Assembly (NCBI RefSeq): GCF_021130785.1 | Contig: NC_060214.1 | Span: forward strand, 109,509,001 to 109,573,000 | DNA: 64,000 nucleotides | Reading direction: 5' to 3' | Source of the DNA: Homalodisca vitripennis | Taxonomy: Eukaryota; Arthropoda; Insecta; Hemiptera; Cicadellidae | Part shown: positions 11,740-24,078 of the stretch, in pieces | How the letters are laid out: every line of letters starts with the position of its first letter | Position numbering within the stretch: the stretch's first letter is position 1 | Notes under the pieces: generated by a model | Databases searched by the model: none | Told to the model about the DNA's origin: nothing | The model's input: only the letters and a program-made list of their open reading frames with translations | Translations under genes and position numbers: made by a program

Positions 11740-12010
11740 ATTCTGAAGTTTTCCTATTAAAGGTGGAAAATAGTGATGAAGCAACTGTTTGTCAGAAAAC
11801 TGCGAGTTGCAATTTCTCTTGTAGTCCAGCAAAAACGTTTGTTATTTATCACAGCGGTTGTCATGGTAACTACAACTCGTCTCGTCTCGGTATTTTCCCG
11901 TTGCGTCACTCGCGCGTCCGGAGATTGGGAGTTATCAGAAAAACACTGCAGATGGATGGTTGCATAAGGGCAGATTTCTGTTCCCAGTTTCTGTTTGCGC
12001 GTCATAGATG
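11740..12010 (-). repeat. dispersed repeat family 4, copy 1
   Basis: Reverse complement of 30338-30590 over ~250 bp with few indels. Shared: TAGGAAAACTTCTGAATCGT, GCTGTGATAAATAACAAAC, CTGGACTACAAGAGAAAT, GTTACCATGACAAC. It is more GC-rich than its surroundings. Both copies leave a frame open in the same register, but conservation is at DNA level, so I treat it as a non-coding repeat or an element's regulatory end. Confidence 0.7.
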
Positions 12011-13204
12011 CCGATAAACACCGCAATCAATTATTATTATCACAGCCTAGTTTGGGCATACTCTAACGGATTTATTGTACTTAACATTACTAACTTTATT
12101 CATGCATGGGGGCTCATAATTGAACGTCGCTTGGTAAGAAAAGTCTACACACCAATTTCAGTCTAGAGCGTATTGAGGTGGACTTTTTGTCCGCACCAAA
12201 CTGTGATGAAAATTTGTTTTTTGCTTATACTTGAATTTGGTGACTGAATTTCCCAAAGTGACTAAGAACGTTTTTTAGTAATTAATTACAAGTAAATTAG
12301 AAATCTACTAATCTTTTACTAGCATTACTTGGTTGACTCAATATTTCAAAGTACGATATTGTTAGCTGCTTGACACAAAAAATGAGTCACATTTAACTAA
12401 AATTACATGATAATGTGTACATATATTTAGATGCTTAATGTATAATTTAATATAATTTAAATTATGTTAGTATTGCTTTAAAAATAATGAAATTTTATAA
12501 GAATTATTTAAAAACTCGATGTTTATATTAGGGAATTAGTTATATTAATGGAAATGTTAATTTTACTTTTATTATAATTATGCAAAAGAAAAATTAATCA
12601 CTGTCGGACGAAAAGTAAACACCAGAGCAAAACCCAATAATACGTAACGGTGATTAGAAATTAGTTGAAAATTTCAAAAGGTTTTTGGCATAATTTCGTT
12701 CAATATGTACCTGAGTTCCCATTTTATATTTTATATCCCACATATAACAATATTGCAAAACAGATTTGAGTAACAATTTTATTATAATTTAAGTGAAACT
12801 CAAACAAATATAATGAATAAATTACTTGTAGCGAAACCGTAGTTTTACATAATAATAGTTACGTACAGTTAGGAGCAATTCAGTTGTCTTATAACTAAGA
12901 CATTATTTCTTTCAAACTTAGCCTCCTCCTTCCTCTTGCTAGCTGCCTAAGAAGATAGTTAATTCCCTCTTTTATCGAGGAAACAATTTGGTCAAGGAAT
13001 GATGACTAAGGATGATGTCCAAGAGGTCGGGAAAGAAAATTGTCGTAGTTATGAGGCCATATTAAGATGAGAAGTTTAAACAAGTACAGGGTACAGGTCA
13101 TATAATTGATGTAGTTTAAGGATTGTGAAGTTTACGATGAGCGAGCTATTTCTCTATTTGGGAAAACTAAATCTCCGTGTCAATGACATACTTGACTAAC
13201 GATT
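12011..13204. other. AT-rich DNA, nothing recognised
   Basis: No supported feature in ~1.2 kb. Confidence 0.6.
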
Positions 13205-13685
13205 ATCTTAGCCCAGCAGGAATCACTTCTGGCTGGTTTATACCTACCAGTTGAACCCACCACTGGGCACAGCAAAAAACCGATGTGCCACTTCAATCTC
13301 GGCAACCTTATGGATGTCCAGTAGCGGCACATCACTAACCGCAAATGTTGAAATTCTGGGGTTCATGGGCAGTTCGATAGGTCTAGTCTACTGTGGAAGA
13401 TGACTGTTGGAGTTGGTGTGGGGTTTGTTCCCTTACCTCAGAGGTTCTTGTTAACCTCAACAAGGGTGTGCCACCCCCTGCCTACTTTGACCGGAGAGGC
13501 TGGTTCAGAGCTGGCCTCCCCTTCTTCCGGGATGACTTTGAGATACAGTGCCCTAATTCTTCCTTATGGATCTCGATAGGAGGCGGCCCCTACTCCCTAA
13601 CCTTACCCATCCTGAATATCCCATCACTCCGGAAGCAGCGCAAAGGTTCTTACAGGACTAAGTTCAATTTTTAAGCTTCTTGTCA
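13205..13685 (+). repeat. dispersed repeat family 5, copy 1
   Basis: Direct match to 51877-52370 from CCAGCAGGAATCACTTCTGG to AATTTTTAAGCTTCTT, with a reversed partial copy at 52548-52660. Its GC content is well above its flanks. A 93-codon frame at 13393-13674 (contains FDRRGWFRAGLPFFR) is broken by indels in the second copy. It could be a LINE or other element's untranslated end; I do not recognise the family. Confidence 0.7.
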
Positions 13686-15249
13686 TAAGACAACTTAAAA
13701 AAAAAAAACTATTATCTTACCAGTCTCTTACTCAATATTTTTAATTATTAAATTGTGTTGAAAGGTAATACAAGTACGAAAACCTACACACAAGTGATGT
13801 GTCAACTGAATATAAGTGTCCATAATTGCACAAATGAAAGTGAGCTTGTGCTTGTGCTTTGAAAAGATTAAAGATGTATAATACGGCTTCTAGGTCTCTT
13901 GAGTTGATAATTACTTACTTCCTGAGAGGCTCCACTCTTTTGTTGCTAAACGCGCTAAATAGTCATCCTGAGCAGAATTACATTAAATTTGTTTCGTATA
14001 GCATTAAAACTAATTTAGGTTTAGTACACGGATAGAAGTTGTGGCTCCATGCGTTATATTATGAGACTCCACCACTCCCATATATCTAAAGAGATCGGTA
14101 ATATTGAATTTTATGAAATGCAAAATTTCCTTGCCAATGTCTGCGTACGTAATGTTCCGTAAGTTATGCTAGATACGGTGTCTTGCTCGGAAAACTATGG
14201 GATTTGCTCACATCGCTTGCATCATGCTCATTCTGTGTAATATATTAATCCTAAGTTTACGGAATGTTTTATACAAAATATATGCATTTATTCATACTAA
14301 ACAATGATTTGAAATAGTCTCGTATACTTGGTGACCAATAACTATTCTGAGTTTGTACGTACCAATTTATCAAATTTCCTAGGATCAAAAAATATTTTAA
14401 CTAGTTTTTTGAATATATTTATTTCTATACTTGTCCTCATTGAGGCCATTTAAAGTAACGTTATACTAATTTATGAATTTTGTGTGTATCTTCTCAAAGG
14501 TTTGATTAAAATAATGAATATTTATTTAGTTTAGACATTTAAAATACAATTTCAAACTTGGGAAGGACATAAAAAACACGTCTGTACCACAGGATTCTGT
14601 TATAAATGACGTTTTTCTTTTAAAAAAACGGTCCATACTCGATTGTTTTTTTTAATGTACAAAAGTAACATGTAAAGTATTTATATAGAGGAAAAAAGTG
14701 AAATATTACATTCTAAAGAAGAATTGTAAATACGTTTAAATTACGAGGAAGATCTTTAAAATGTGTTAATACTATGAAAATCAGTGATAAAATTCCAAAA
14801 TAAGTACAAATGTCCAATTTCCAATTATAAAAAATATTGAAAACTTTACCACGAAATATGTATTGTGGTAATTATATATAATTACAATTTAGTTTAAACG
14901 AAATGAACACAACTATTGAAAGGTTTTATTTAGTTATTCTCTATTTATTTATAGTTATCTGAGGTTATCAAACATCTGTAACTGCATATATGGAGAAACA
15001 CGTGTCAGTAAAGCAATGTATTTAGGGTATTGTATAAAAATAACGTTTAGAACTATATACACTGCAAATACACTTAATTTAGGAAATTTGTAATTTATAT
15101 TATTAACACATTTCTAAACTACGTTTGCATTATAGACATTTAAAAATTGCATATCGCATTGGAATTTGTTTAAATTTAAAATTATATTACATTTTTTATT
15201 CATAAAGCTCCCAACTTAATGTGTTTTATATATTATATTATGACTTGAT
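13686..15249. other. AT-rich DNA, nothing recognised
   Basis: About 1.5 kb without frame, array or recognisable repeat. Confidence 0.6.
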
Positions 15250-15505
15250 AGTTCTACTGGTGGCGAGGTAAACGATTGTACAGGAAGATGAGTTCCCTTA
15301 ACAGCACATTATAGAGCAGTCTTACCACAGAGCTCCATTATGTGGAAAGATTCCAGTAAATATTTCCAAGTACATTTACTTTACAAAATGTTTTACTACT
15401 CGTACATCTCATTTATGATGCTTACCCTAGGGCAACATTCTCATTCGTCACTTTATTCACATTCAGATTTGTTACCCTTCTCTTGCATATGGATGACGTG
15501 AATAA
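15250..15505 (-). repeat. dispersed repeat family 1, copy 2
   Basis: Reverse complement of about 2700-2910, sharing GAATGAGAATGTTGCCCT and AGTAAAACATTTTGTAAAG. Confidence 0.7.
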
Positions 15506-17074
15506 ATGTAATTCTTTCATTGTGATTGACAACTTTTGATGTTTTAATCAAGTTATATTATTATGAATGAATCCAGAACATAGCCATCTTAATAAACTGA
15601 TAATTTTCTTAAAAGCGTATTATTTTGGAATAATTAATAACAGTTGAATTCAGGTATTTTTTTTTTTTTAAATTTTTACGTCATTGTATTTATTTGTCCT
15701 CAAGAATTATCTTTTATATGATTATCTGGCACTTGAAGTAAATTTGATGCTTATTTTATAGTATGAATAAAGAATTTGATCAAGTTGAAAAAGCTTACTT
15801 GATTAAAAACATATGAGATCAAGTAAATGCAAGGCAGGAGTAAGCCATACCACGTGTGGTGTAACAAGCCTGCTGAGGTTGCATACAAAACTAAAGTAAT
15901 TTCCTGTTGTGATTTTTGAGATTTCCTGCGGACAGATAGACAGAACATACGCCATTAACAAAAGGAATTTTTTCATCATCCATGAGACAAAAGCGATATT
16001 GTTTCAGCCTAATGAGTCATATTTATAGTAACATTTAAATTTCTTTAATGCTTGATAGTTGTTTCACTATTTTATATGTTTTATAGAGCTTTATTATTAT
16101 CGTTTGTCATAGATTTTAATACTGTTGTTGGATCATTAAGTTATACTATTAATTCTTAATTTGTAGTAGATAAAATAGTTGTAGTAGTAATATCAATGTT
16201 TAATAGTAATATGTGTATTTATACATGTTTATATAGGCTATATGTATATATCTATTTATAATGCTCATTGATTTTTTGCAGTCGTCAATGTTGTTTTATT
16301 TTCTTTCTTTTCTATTTTTTTAGATTTTGTTTTTATATATATTATTGTTCTTATTACTATGCCATACACTTGCAGTAGCTTAGATTATACTGTAGTTTAT
16401 TTTTGTTAGTCTAGTTTATTATTGTTACTTTTGGTATAGAGTTTAAATTTATCCTTATATGATATTAATATTTGAATTTCCTTTTGCAGAATTTTAATAA
16501 TAATCTAAATATTAGTTATAATGTATTTTATAATGTAAATAAATATTTGTATAAGGTATTATTAGTACAGTTCATTATATAATTTTTGTTATTTACTAAA
16601 AATTGTTATTGCAAGTGTTAATGTATATACTTGAGTTGTAATGATAAACATTTTGTTACTTATAATTTTTTTCAATTTGTCTTGATTTTACTTTTATGCA
16701 CTGGCGGTAAACCGGCGGTAGCCTTTGAAAGAATAAATAAACGACGCTTAGCCAAATTAAATGGTTTGACATGTACCATCATCAAACTTATTCTTGTCTG
16801 TATAGAAATGAATTTTCAGAGTTTACAGATGAATATTTATCGAGATATCTTGCCGCATGATTTATTTACATTTAGGTTTCAATTTAAGGTTTCATAGCAT
16901 TATTTAAATAATTTTCGGAAAGTTAGGGAAAGTGCTATTGCCCAACAATGCACTGAAATCAAACTTGTCACCTATTTTAAACATTTCCTTTCCTCTATGT
17001 TATTTTTTCTTTTTACGCTATGCATAAAAATTTCACGTGTAAAATCCTCACATGACTGTACTTTGTTTGTATAC
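15506..17074. other. AT-rich DNA with worn repeat traces
   Basis: Parts near 15850-16025 (GAGGTTGCATACAA, CAGCCTAATGAGTCATAT) and 16730-16865 echo 42000-42660 and family 6, but are too worn for firm borders. The 88-codon frame at 16631-16897 lies over this and shows no known motif. Confidence 0.4.
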
Positions 17075-17200
17075 AAATTTATTTATTCTGGTATTTTCTC
17101 GTGAGATCATGGTTACCCATGAAACAAATGCAACAATGTTAGATAACGTTCTGGCAAATCCTATAGATGTCGAACTCAGTGCTGTCTATATGAAAGTAAA
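17075..17200 (+). repeat. dispersed repeat family 6, partial copy
   Basis: TTTATTTATTCTGGTATTTT followed by ATCATGGTTACCCATGAAAC parallels 42437-42490 (ATCATGCTTATCCATAAGAC). Confidence 0.45.
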
Positions 17201-17220
17201 ACTTAACAGAAATTATAATC

Positions 17221-18060
17221 TACTAGCAGTTACCCGCGGCTTCGCACGCAATTTCCTGTTGAAAAACTGGACAATATATCTATGTATTCTTTTTCTATGA
17301 CGTAATAAACAGTCTAGAGATAATCGATAGTCACTCAAAGCTATTCCAATCTCCTGATCCAATTTTAGATTTAAGTTTAAAGAACAGAGGTTTGGGATCC
17401 TGAAGTCGTAAAGTGAAACAGTTTTTATAAGATTAGTATTTCCCTCCCGCATTCCATGATAATTTATTAAAGTTCTTCGATGGCTTCAGTAACAATAAGA
17501 GTTAGCCTTTTTATCCCAATGACGAAATCGTATCGTACAACTAAAAAGTTGCTGCGGTCAATTTGGGTCTGTTCTGGACGTTTAAATTCACCCCGGTGTT
17601 TTGGCATAATAAGTCGCCCGCCATTATCTTTTTATTTTCATTAGCAATATAACAGATGTTTCAGAACGTTTGTCGAATTATAGCTTCCAACAGCTGTTTA
17701 GTGCCAGTTTAATTTGAATTATGAAACGTTGTTACGTTTCGTTCTTATCATAACATTCGAATGTAAACAAACTAATTTTTTAATTTGAATTCGACTTTAT
17801 TTCGTGTTATGGGTGGTAAAAAAAACACTCTAAATGTTCTTATCATAACATTCGAATGTAAACAAACTAATTTTTTAGTTTGAATTCGACTTTATTTGGT
17901 GTTATGGGTTGTAAAAAAGCACTCTAAATGTTAATTCAGACCAAAAGCTATACCTGTTCAAAATTTCAGCACATCCGTATAGCAGTTTCAGCGTGATTCG
18001 AGGACGAACCTGCAAACATCCAAACATTCAAACTTTCGCATTTATAATATTAGTGGGATA
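17221..18060 (+). mobile_element. RTE-like LINE/SINE fragment
   Basis: Opens with CTAGCAGTTACCCGCGGCTT, continuing into CGCACGC, and ends with GCATTTATAATATTAGTGGG after TCAGCACATCCGTATAGCAG. This head and tail pairing is familiar from short RTE-type or allied elements across insects. A second copy with the same head is at 25510. No reverse-transcriptase motif is visible. A 95-bp piece is tandemly duplicated inside it (17742-17930). Confidence 0.6.
17742..17930 (+). repeat. 95-bp tandem duplication
   Basis: TTCTTATCATAACATTCGAA starts at 17742 and again at 17837. The two copies differ by only a few substitutions and one small indel, so the duplication is younger than the surrounding element. 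Confidence 0.95.
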
Positions 18061-19519
18061 TGTCACTTATTTTTTCCAGATTTCGTGTCGACAGAAACGT
18101 CATTTATTCATTCATTCATCTCTTCCAATTAGGGTGAAAATGTAAAGGTTGGAAATTCACGACAAGCTCGTCAGTAAGTCGCAAAACATAAAAGAGTGAT
18201 GTGGAAAATCCGTCATGGACACAAATAGTCACTTACCGGTTGTTGGGTTGGTAACACTGATCTGTTTGTTGACATCCGCCAGTGCAGACATATGAAGGCT
18301 GAGGTAACATGGCTATAACTTCATTAGTGACAAAAATATTTCTTAGCCAATACAATGATTCGACTCAACGGTTGGATCTACAAATTATTACTTGTATACG
18401 TTCCGATAAAAAATCCTTAAAATTGTCTCTTTTTGATAGAGTGTTTTTATTCTAATAACTAATGTGTAAACGTAGTCAGACTAAATGCATTAATTCTATT
18501 GACTGTGTACTTCACTAATTAAATATGAGTAAAACAATTTTAATATACTATTATGGATTTACATAGAACGGAAAGTTCCAATTAAAAAATAAAAACTCTA
18601 TCAGACTTATATAAAACATATATCTGTATATAATCACATTATATTTGTATAACAGCATAGCAACACCACAATATGCAGGGTGAATTTTATTAAATCGGTT
18701 AAATAAAGATAACAATTCAAGATATTTTTGTAATTTCAATATTGGAAACGAGATCGTAGACACTATAAACCCAATAGTTTTTTAATTATTTAAAAAATCA
18801 TGCATTTTAATTTTTACCGTAATGTTCATGAAAAACAATGAGTTTCTTCTAATGAAAGCTAAACTGCAAAGGTATTATGTTACAGTAGAAGCATAATCTT
18901 AAGGATTGCATATGAATTAGGGATCTGAGAAATACGATTTTAAAATTATGTTTAATCCTCTTTGTGTAAATATTCGTGAATATTTAATATTGCAACTCAA
19001 ACCAACACGCCCTTTTAGAGTAAAAAATAGGGCTTAGCAAGAAACTTAGTCTACTTTTCTGATCAACGTATCTACAAAAGGACATAGTTTATGCTCAGCC
19101 AAAAAAAGTACATAAAATCGAAATAGCAATAATTTGTTGTCGGAAGTAATTATCATCAACTAGGTCTGTTTAAATAATAATAGGTCTTAATTGCAAACCT
19201 TCCATCAGGCCAACAGAACAATAGTGTTATCGGTTTCTAGAAAAGCCACTCTAAAATATTACTGTTATCCTTTGTCTAGAAGTGACAAATTATCCTGGCA
19301 AACATTTATCATCAATATCTGTCGGACTTGGTTTTTGAAAACAGATTTCTGTTTCCGAAACACGTTAATGTCTGTAGCTCTCTGTACGTTCGGTCATTTG
19401 TGTTGCTTTCAAACAATTGCATAGCGTCACTGGTAAACAGAGGCCAACTTTAGCTTGCAAAAGTATTCTTTCAGAAAGCAGGAAAGTTTTTGAAATTAAG
19501 TAACAATTTTGGTTTTCAA
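18061..19519. other. AT-rich DNA, nothing recognised
   Basis: Short frames at 18551-18763 (minus) and 19191-19424 (plus) have no recognisable motif and are probably chance. Confidence 0.5.
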
Positions 19520-19850
19520 CACAGGGTGAGGCAGACCACCCGTACAGTACGTATAGCGGCCAAACCAAACGAGGTAGATTATTCGTAACAAATTAAACCC
19601 CCCTATTTCCACCCCAAAGAATTTGGAGAAATTATTTTAAAATCTAAAACTCCCCAAAATGGTAGTTTTTAGGGGGTAGGTGTGGTTTTTGGAAAATTTT
19701 CAAATGTAAAGGTATGTTGAGTTATACCTCATTTTAAAGGCATTTCTTCACAGATTGTTTTGATGCAAAAAGTTTGAACATATCTTGGCGCTAATGTACA
19801 GGGTACACCAAAACGTTAAAAATCAGGGGTTTGTGGGTAAATTTATTGCA
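19520..19850. mobile_element. possible ends of CAGGGT-type DNA transposons
   Basis: CACAGGGTGAGGCAGACCAC (19518) and TGTACAGGGTACACCAAAAC (19795) look like termini of insect mariner-type elements, both in the same orientation. No transposase remnant lies between them, so this is only suggestive. Confidence 0.3.
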
Positions 19851-20149
19851 ACTACCTGCACAAATGTAGAGAGACGATATTTTTATTCAAAACTAATGAT
19901 GAGACGGCTTATCGAAAAATATCATCTAAGAGCTAATCTAAAACGAATAACTGCATGATATCCACTATTCTTTAGTACAATCTAGACCAATTTATTGGTT
20001 TTGTACGTAAATTAATCAAAACTATTCATATGTAATACTATAAACACTGTACTGCCTAGGAAGTAATGGACTCGTATTTTAGGCCCGTTTAAACTGCAGT
20101 CAAACATTTCACAAGATCGAAATAATAATACTGTTATTGATTTCTGGTA

Positions 20150-20535
20150 CTACGATCTCAAATCACGTTGGAACAACAGAGTTTTCAACAAATAACGTAG
20201 AAACTGCGAACACATACTACGTTATGTGTAGAAATCTCGGTTGCTCATCCGTGATTTAAGATCGTCTCAAGAAACATCGTAGTACACTCAATTGTGTACC
20301 TGTTGAGACAATGATAACATCATTTCATCTTGATTCAATTTATTTGTAGTCCACGTGTCTCTTATGTCGAAACGAAGTAAAGAGCTCGTTTTGAGCTTCT
20401 TCCTTGCCGACTGTTTTGGATCTCTTCAGATGGATGTTGATTCCAGATTCCAGAAGTCAAATCTGTCACAGCGTTAGCTTCAGACGTTGCACTAAGTGGA
20501 AGGTGAACGGTGACAGAACGTCTTAGTAGCCTTTT
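20150..20535 (-). mobile_element. fold-back element, copy 1
   Basis: The reverse strand matches 30785-31062 over ~300 bp: GGAATCTGGA, GAAGAAGCTCAAAAC, CAGGTACACAA, CTACACATAACGTAG. Its outer end is itself a palindrome: 20150-20205 (TACTACGATCTCAAATCACG ... ATAACGTAG) repeats inverted at about 20225-20290. No protein is encoded. Confidence 0.7.
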
Positions 20536-20979
20536 TGTTTAGAAATCATATCTGATCACTTTAGTGCTGCTACAGACGAATACTGTAGAATATAGAAAAA
20601 TATAAGGTAGTAAACCTCAAAATTACAGATGTTTATTAAAACTATATGTAACAATATCGCAATTTTTTGTACAAGAAAATTCAGTATATTTGCAAATTAC
20701 ATACACATGTAAAAAAGATTTGCTGTAAAACTCATATGTTTCGTGTTAAAAAACAAAGACAGAACATGTGTCCAAAATTATACATACTTTTTAAGAAATA
20801 CTTGTTGAATCTAAAAATTCCTAATAAAAAAAAAACTAAAACCCAACTAAAAAGGTAGTTTTACAACAAAGAATAGTTTTACTACAAAGAGGCAACATTT
20901 TATGCAAAGATTCATAACATATAAAAGTGAAATAATATTAGAACTGCACTAATATTAGGATGTGTGCAATAAAAATCTA
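20536..20979. other. AT-rich DNA, nothing recognised
   Basis: The 63-codon lysine-rich frame at 20667-20858 looks like chance in AT-rich sequence. Confidence 0.5.
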
Positions 20980-23112
20980 GACTAAGGGAGAATCATTGCA
21001 CAACAATACGACTTAGTAATGTTCTCGTGACGAAATGTTATAATACTTAAAGCAATGGATAAATCCCGCCCACCTCATGTTACCTGTAGATAAAGGATAT
21101 AAACTCACTGTGTATGATCCTGTGCGTGCGTTACACTGTGTAGCACCCGTTTTTGCTCCCCCGTAACGATAAATCCCGCCTACCTCATGTTACCTGTAGA
21201 TAAAGGATATAACCTGACTGTGTATGATCCTGTGCTCGCGTTACACTGTGTATCACCCGTTTGTGCTCCCCCGTAACAATAAATCGCACCTACCTCATGT
21301 TACCTGTAGATAAAGGATATAACCTGACTGTGTATGATCCTGTGCGCGCGTTACACTGTGTAGCACCCGTTTGTGCTCCCCCGTAACGATAAATCCCGCC
21401 TACCTCATGTTACCTGTAGATAAAGGATATAACCTGAATGTGTATGATCCTGTGCTCGCGTTACACTGTGTAGCACCCGTTTGTGCTCCCCCGTAACGAT
21501 AAATCCCACCTACCTCATGTTACCTGTAGATAAAGGATATAACCTGACTGTGTATGATCCTGTGCGCGCGTTACACTGTGTAGCACCCGTTTTTGCTCCC
21601 CCGTAACAATAAATCCCACCTACCTCATGTTACCTGTAGATAAAGGATGTAAACTGACTGTGTATGATCCTGTGCGTGCGTTACACTGTGAAGCACCTGT
21701 TTGTGCTCCCCCGTAACGATAAATCCCACCTACCTCATGTTACCTGTAGATAAAGGATATAACCTGACTGTGTATGATCCTGTGCGCGCGTTACACTGTG
21801 TAGCACCCGTTTTTGCTCCCCCGTAACGATAAATCCCGCCTACCTCATGTTACCTGTAGATAAAGGATGTAACCTGACTGTGTATGATCCTGCGCGCGCG
21901 TTACACTGTGTAGCACCCGTTTGTGCTCCCCCGTAACAATAAATCCCGCCTACCTCATGTTACCTGTAAATAAAGGATATAACCTGACTGTGTATGATCC
22001 TGTGCGCGCGTTACACTGTGTAGTACCCGTTTGTGCTCCCCCGTAACAATAAATCCCGCCTACCTCATGTTACCTGTAGATAAAGGATATAACCTGACTG
22101 TGTATGATCCTGTGCTCGCGTTACACTGTGTATCACCCGTTTGTGCTCTCTCGTAACGATAAATCCCACCTACCTCATGTTACCTGTAGATAAAGGATAT
22201 AAACTGAATGTGTATGATCCTGTGCTCGCGTTACACTGTGTAGCACCCGTTTGTGCTCCCCCGTAACGATAAATCCCACCTACCTCATGTTACCTGTAGA
22301 TAAAGGATATAAACTGACTGTGTATGATCCTGTGCTCGCGTTACACTGTGTAGCACCCGTTTTTGCTCTCCCGTAACAATAAATCCCACCTACCTCATGT
22401 TACCTGTAGATAAAGGATGTAAACTGACTGTGTATGATCCTGTGCGTGCGTTACACTGTGAAGCACCTGTTTGTGCTCCCCCGTAACGATAAATCCCACC
22501 TACCTCATGGTACCTGTAGATAAAGGATATAAACTGACTGTGTATGATCCTGTGCGTGCGTTACACTGTGTAGCACCCGTTTTTGCTCTCCCGTAACAAT
22601 AAATCCCACCTACCTCATGTTACCTGTAGATAAAGGATGTAAACTGACTGTGTATGATCCTGTGCGTGCGTTACACTGTGAAGCACCTGTTTGTGCTCCC
22701 CCGTAACGATAAATCCCACCTACCTCATGGTACCTGTAGATAAAGGATATAACCTGACTGTGTATGATCCTGTGCGTGCGTTACACTGTGTAGCACCTGT
22801 TTGTGCTCCCCCGTAACGATAAATCCCACCTACCTCATGGTACCTGTAGATAAAGGATATAACCTGACTGTGTATGATCCTGTGCTCGCGTTACACTGTG
22901 TATCACCCGTTTGTGCTCTCTCGTAACGCTGAGTGGTATCATATTATGCAAGCTAATCATATTTCCATTGGCTACATCAGATATCCAATGATATATATGA
23001 CGTCAACGCTGGGTCGCCAACCTGATTCTGCATCAAAGCTTTATAGAGAAGTATTCTAAAATACATGATTCTGAATTCATTTTTATCGCAACCTACAAAG
23101 TAGCAGGGGAAA
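20980..23112 (+). mobile_element. minisatellite-bearing element, 17-unit copy
   Basis: Same element as 6120-6480 on the other strand. Left flank 20980-21060 and right flank 22930-23112 both align to the single-unit copy (right flank: TGGTATCATATTATGCAAGC, GGGTCGCCAACCTGATTCTG, AAAATACATGATTCTG). The whole difference in length is the tandem array inside. This shows that the array grew within a mobile or dispersed unit and did not arise from plain intergenic DNA. Confidence 0.8.
21061..22930 (+). repeat. 110-bp minisatellite, 17 units
   Basis: Starts at AAATCCCGCC and repeats every 110 bp without a length change (21061, 21171, 21281 and so on). Units carry the same set of variants: AACCTGACTG or AAACTGACTG, GTGCGTGCG, GTGCGCGCG or GTGCTCGCG, TAGCACCCG or AAGCACCTG. 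In the last third a pair of units alternates as a 220-bp block, a sign of recent local amplification. The period is not a multiple of 3, so no repeated protein is encoded. Confidence 0.97.
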
Positions 23113-23744
23113 GTTATTGCTTAGCAATAAATTAGAAGTATTTTCTGTTTTAATCATTTGTTCATTATCATTATTTTTTATTCATATTTTAAGGATGTTT
23201 GTAAATTAGGTCTATAAATTAACCATTCGATTACTCAGCAAAGATTGGTATTTCACTCTGCAATATTTGTCATCTATATATACTCTTAACAATGTCCTTT
23301 GTAATTTGGAAGGAAATTGATTTATTACTTATAAAATTGATTTGTTTACTTTTGAATATAAGCAAATTATGATTAGATCATTAGACAAATAAGCGATCCA
23401 AGCATAATTTCAAAAAAGAAAGTATAATCAATATATCATTCATAGGGTTAAACAACTTTAATCGTTCTAGAAACAAGCTATATACTCGATAATATGACTT
23501 AATCGACGGAAACCCACATAGAATTTTCTAAATTTTAATTCATTCTGAAAAACGTTAATGCAAATTTTGTACATCGAAGGTTTGTGCCGTTATGACCTTT
23601 ATTATAATAGGACTAATATTTACAGTTACCCTGAAAACACGTGGAAACTTTTAAAAGGTAAGTATATTGCGATAGTATGGTAGCAATCCTATGAGAAACA
23701 GATATATGCATACTGAATTTGAAAATTTGACATCAGGAGGGTAT
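23113..23744. other. AT-rich DNA, nothing recognised
   Basis: No supported feature. Confidence 0.6.
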
Positions 23745-24078
23745 AAAACGTTTTGGACAGACACATTTTCCCCCCAATTGTCCTGGGTCTGTGACGTTTC
23801 TGACACTCAAAAAATAAATAATTGAGTCCATCAAATTATACCTAAAGTATCCAGAATAGAAAATTTGTCGGAACTGAACATTTATCTGCCTCAATACAGC
23901 GATTTTCGTGGTGGCTGTTGTGCAAAGATCACGGTAGAGTGAGGGTAATGGCTGAGTGGGAGTAAGGAGAGTATGCAACACAAGAGGCTCTCGGCTTTCT
24001 GAGTAGACCCATCACCAGAATATCTTCCATCTGCCGTGTTAAACGTTATGGGTGTGTTCCCTGTATAACAAGGAAACT
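23745..24078 (-). repeat. dispersed repeat family 2, copy 2
   Basis: Reverse complement of 5109-5430. The open minus-strand frame at 23891-24130 parallels the frame in copy 1, and a second minus frame (23733-23981) covers the rest. Amino-acid changing differences dominate, so these are judged non-coding. Confidence 0.7.

Noticed and set aside
13393..13674. A 93-codon host gene
   Set aside because: Lies in a dispersed repeat, and the frame is broken by indels in the other copy.
21061..22930. CRISPR array
   Set aside because: Units are contiguous 110-bp repeats with no unique spacers, in animal DNA.
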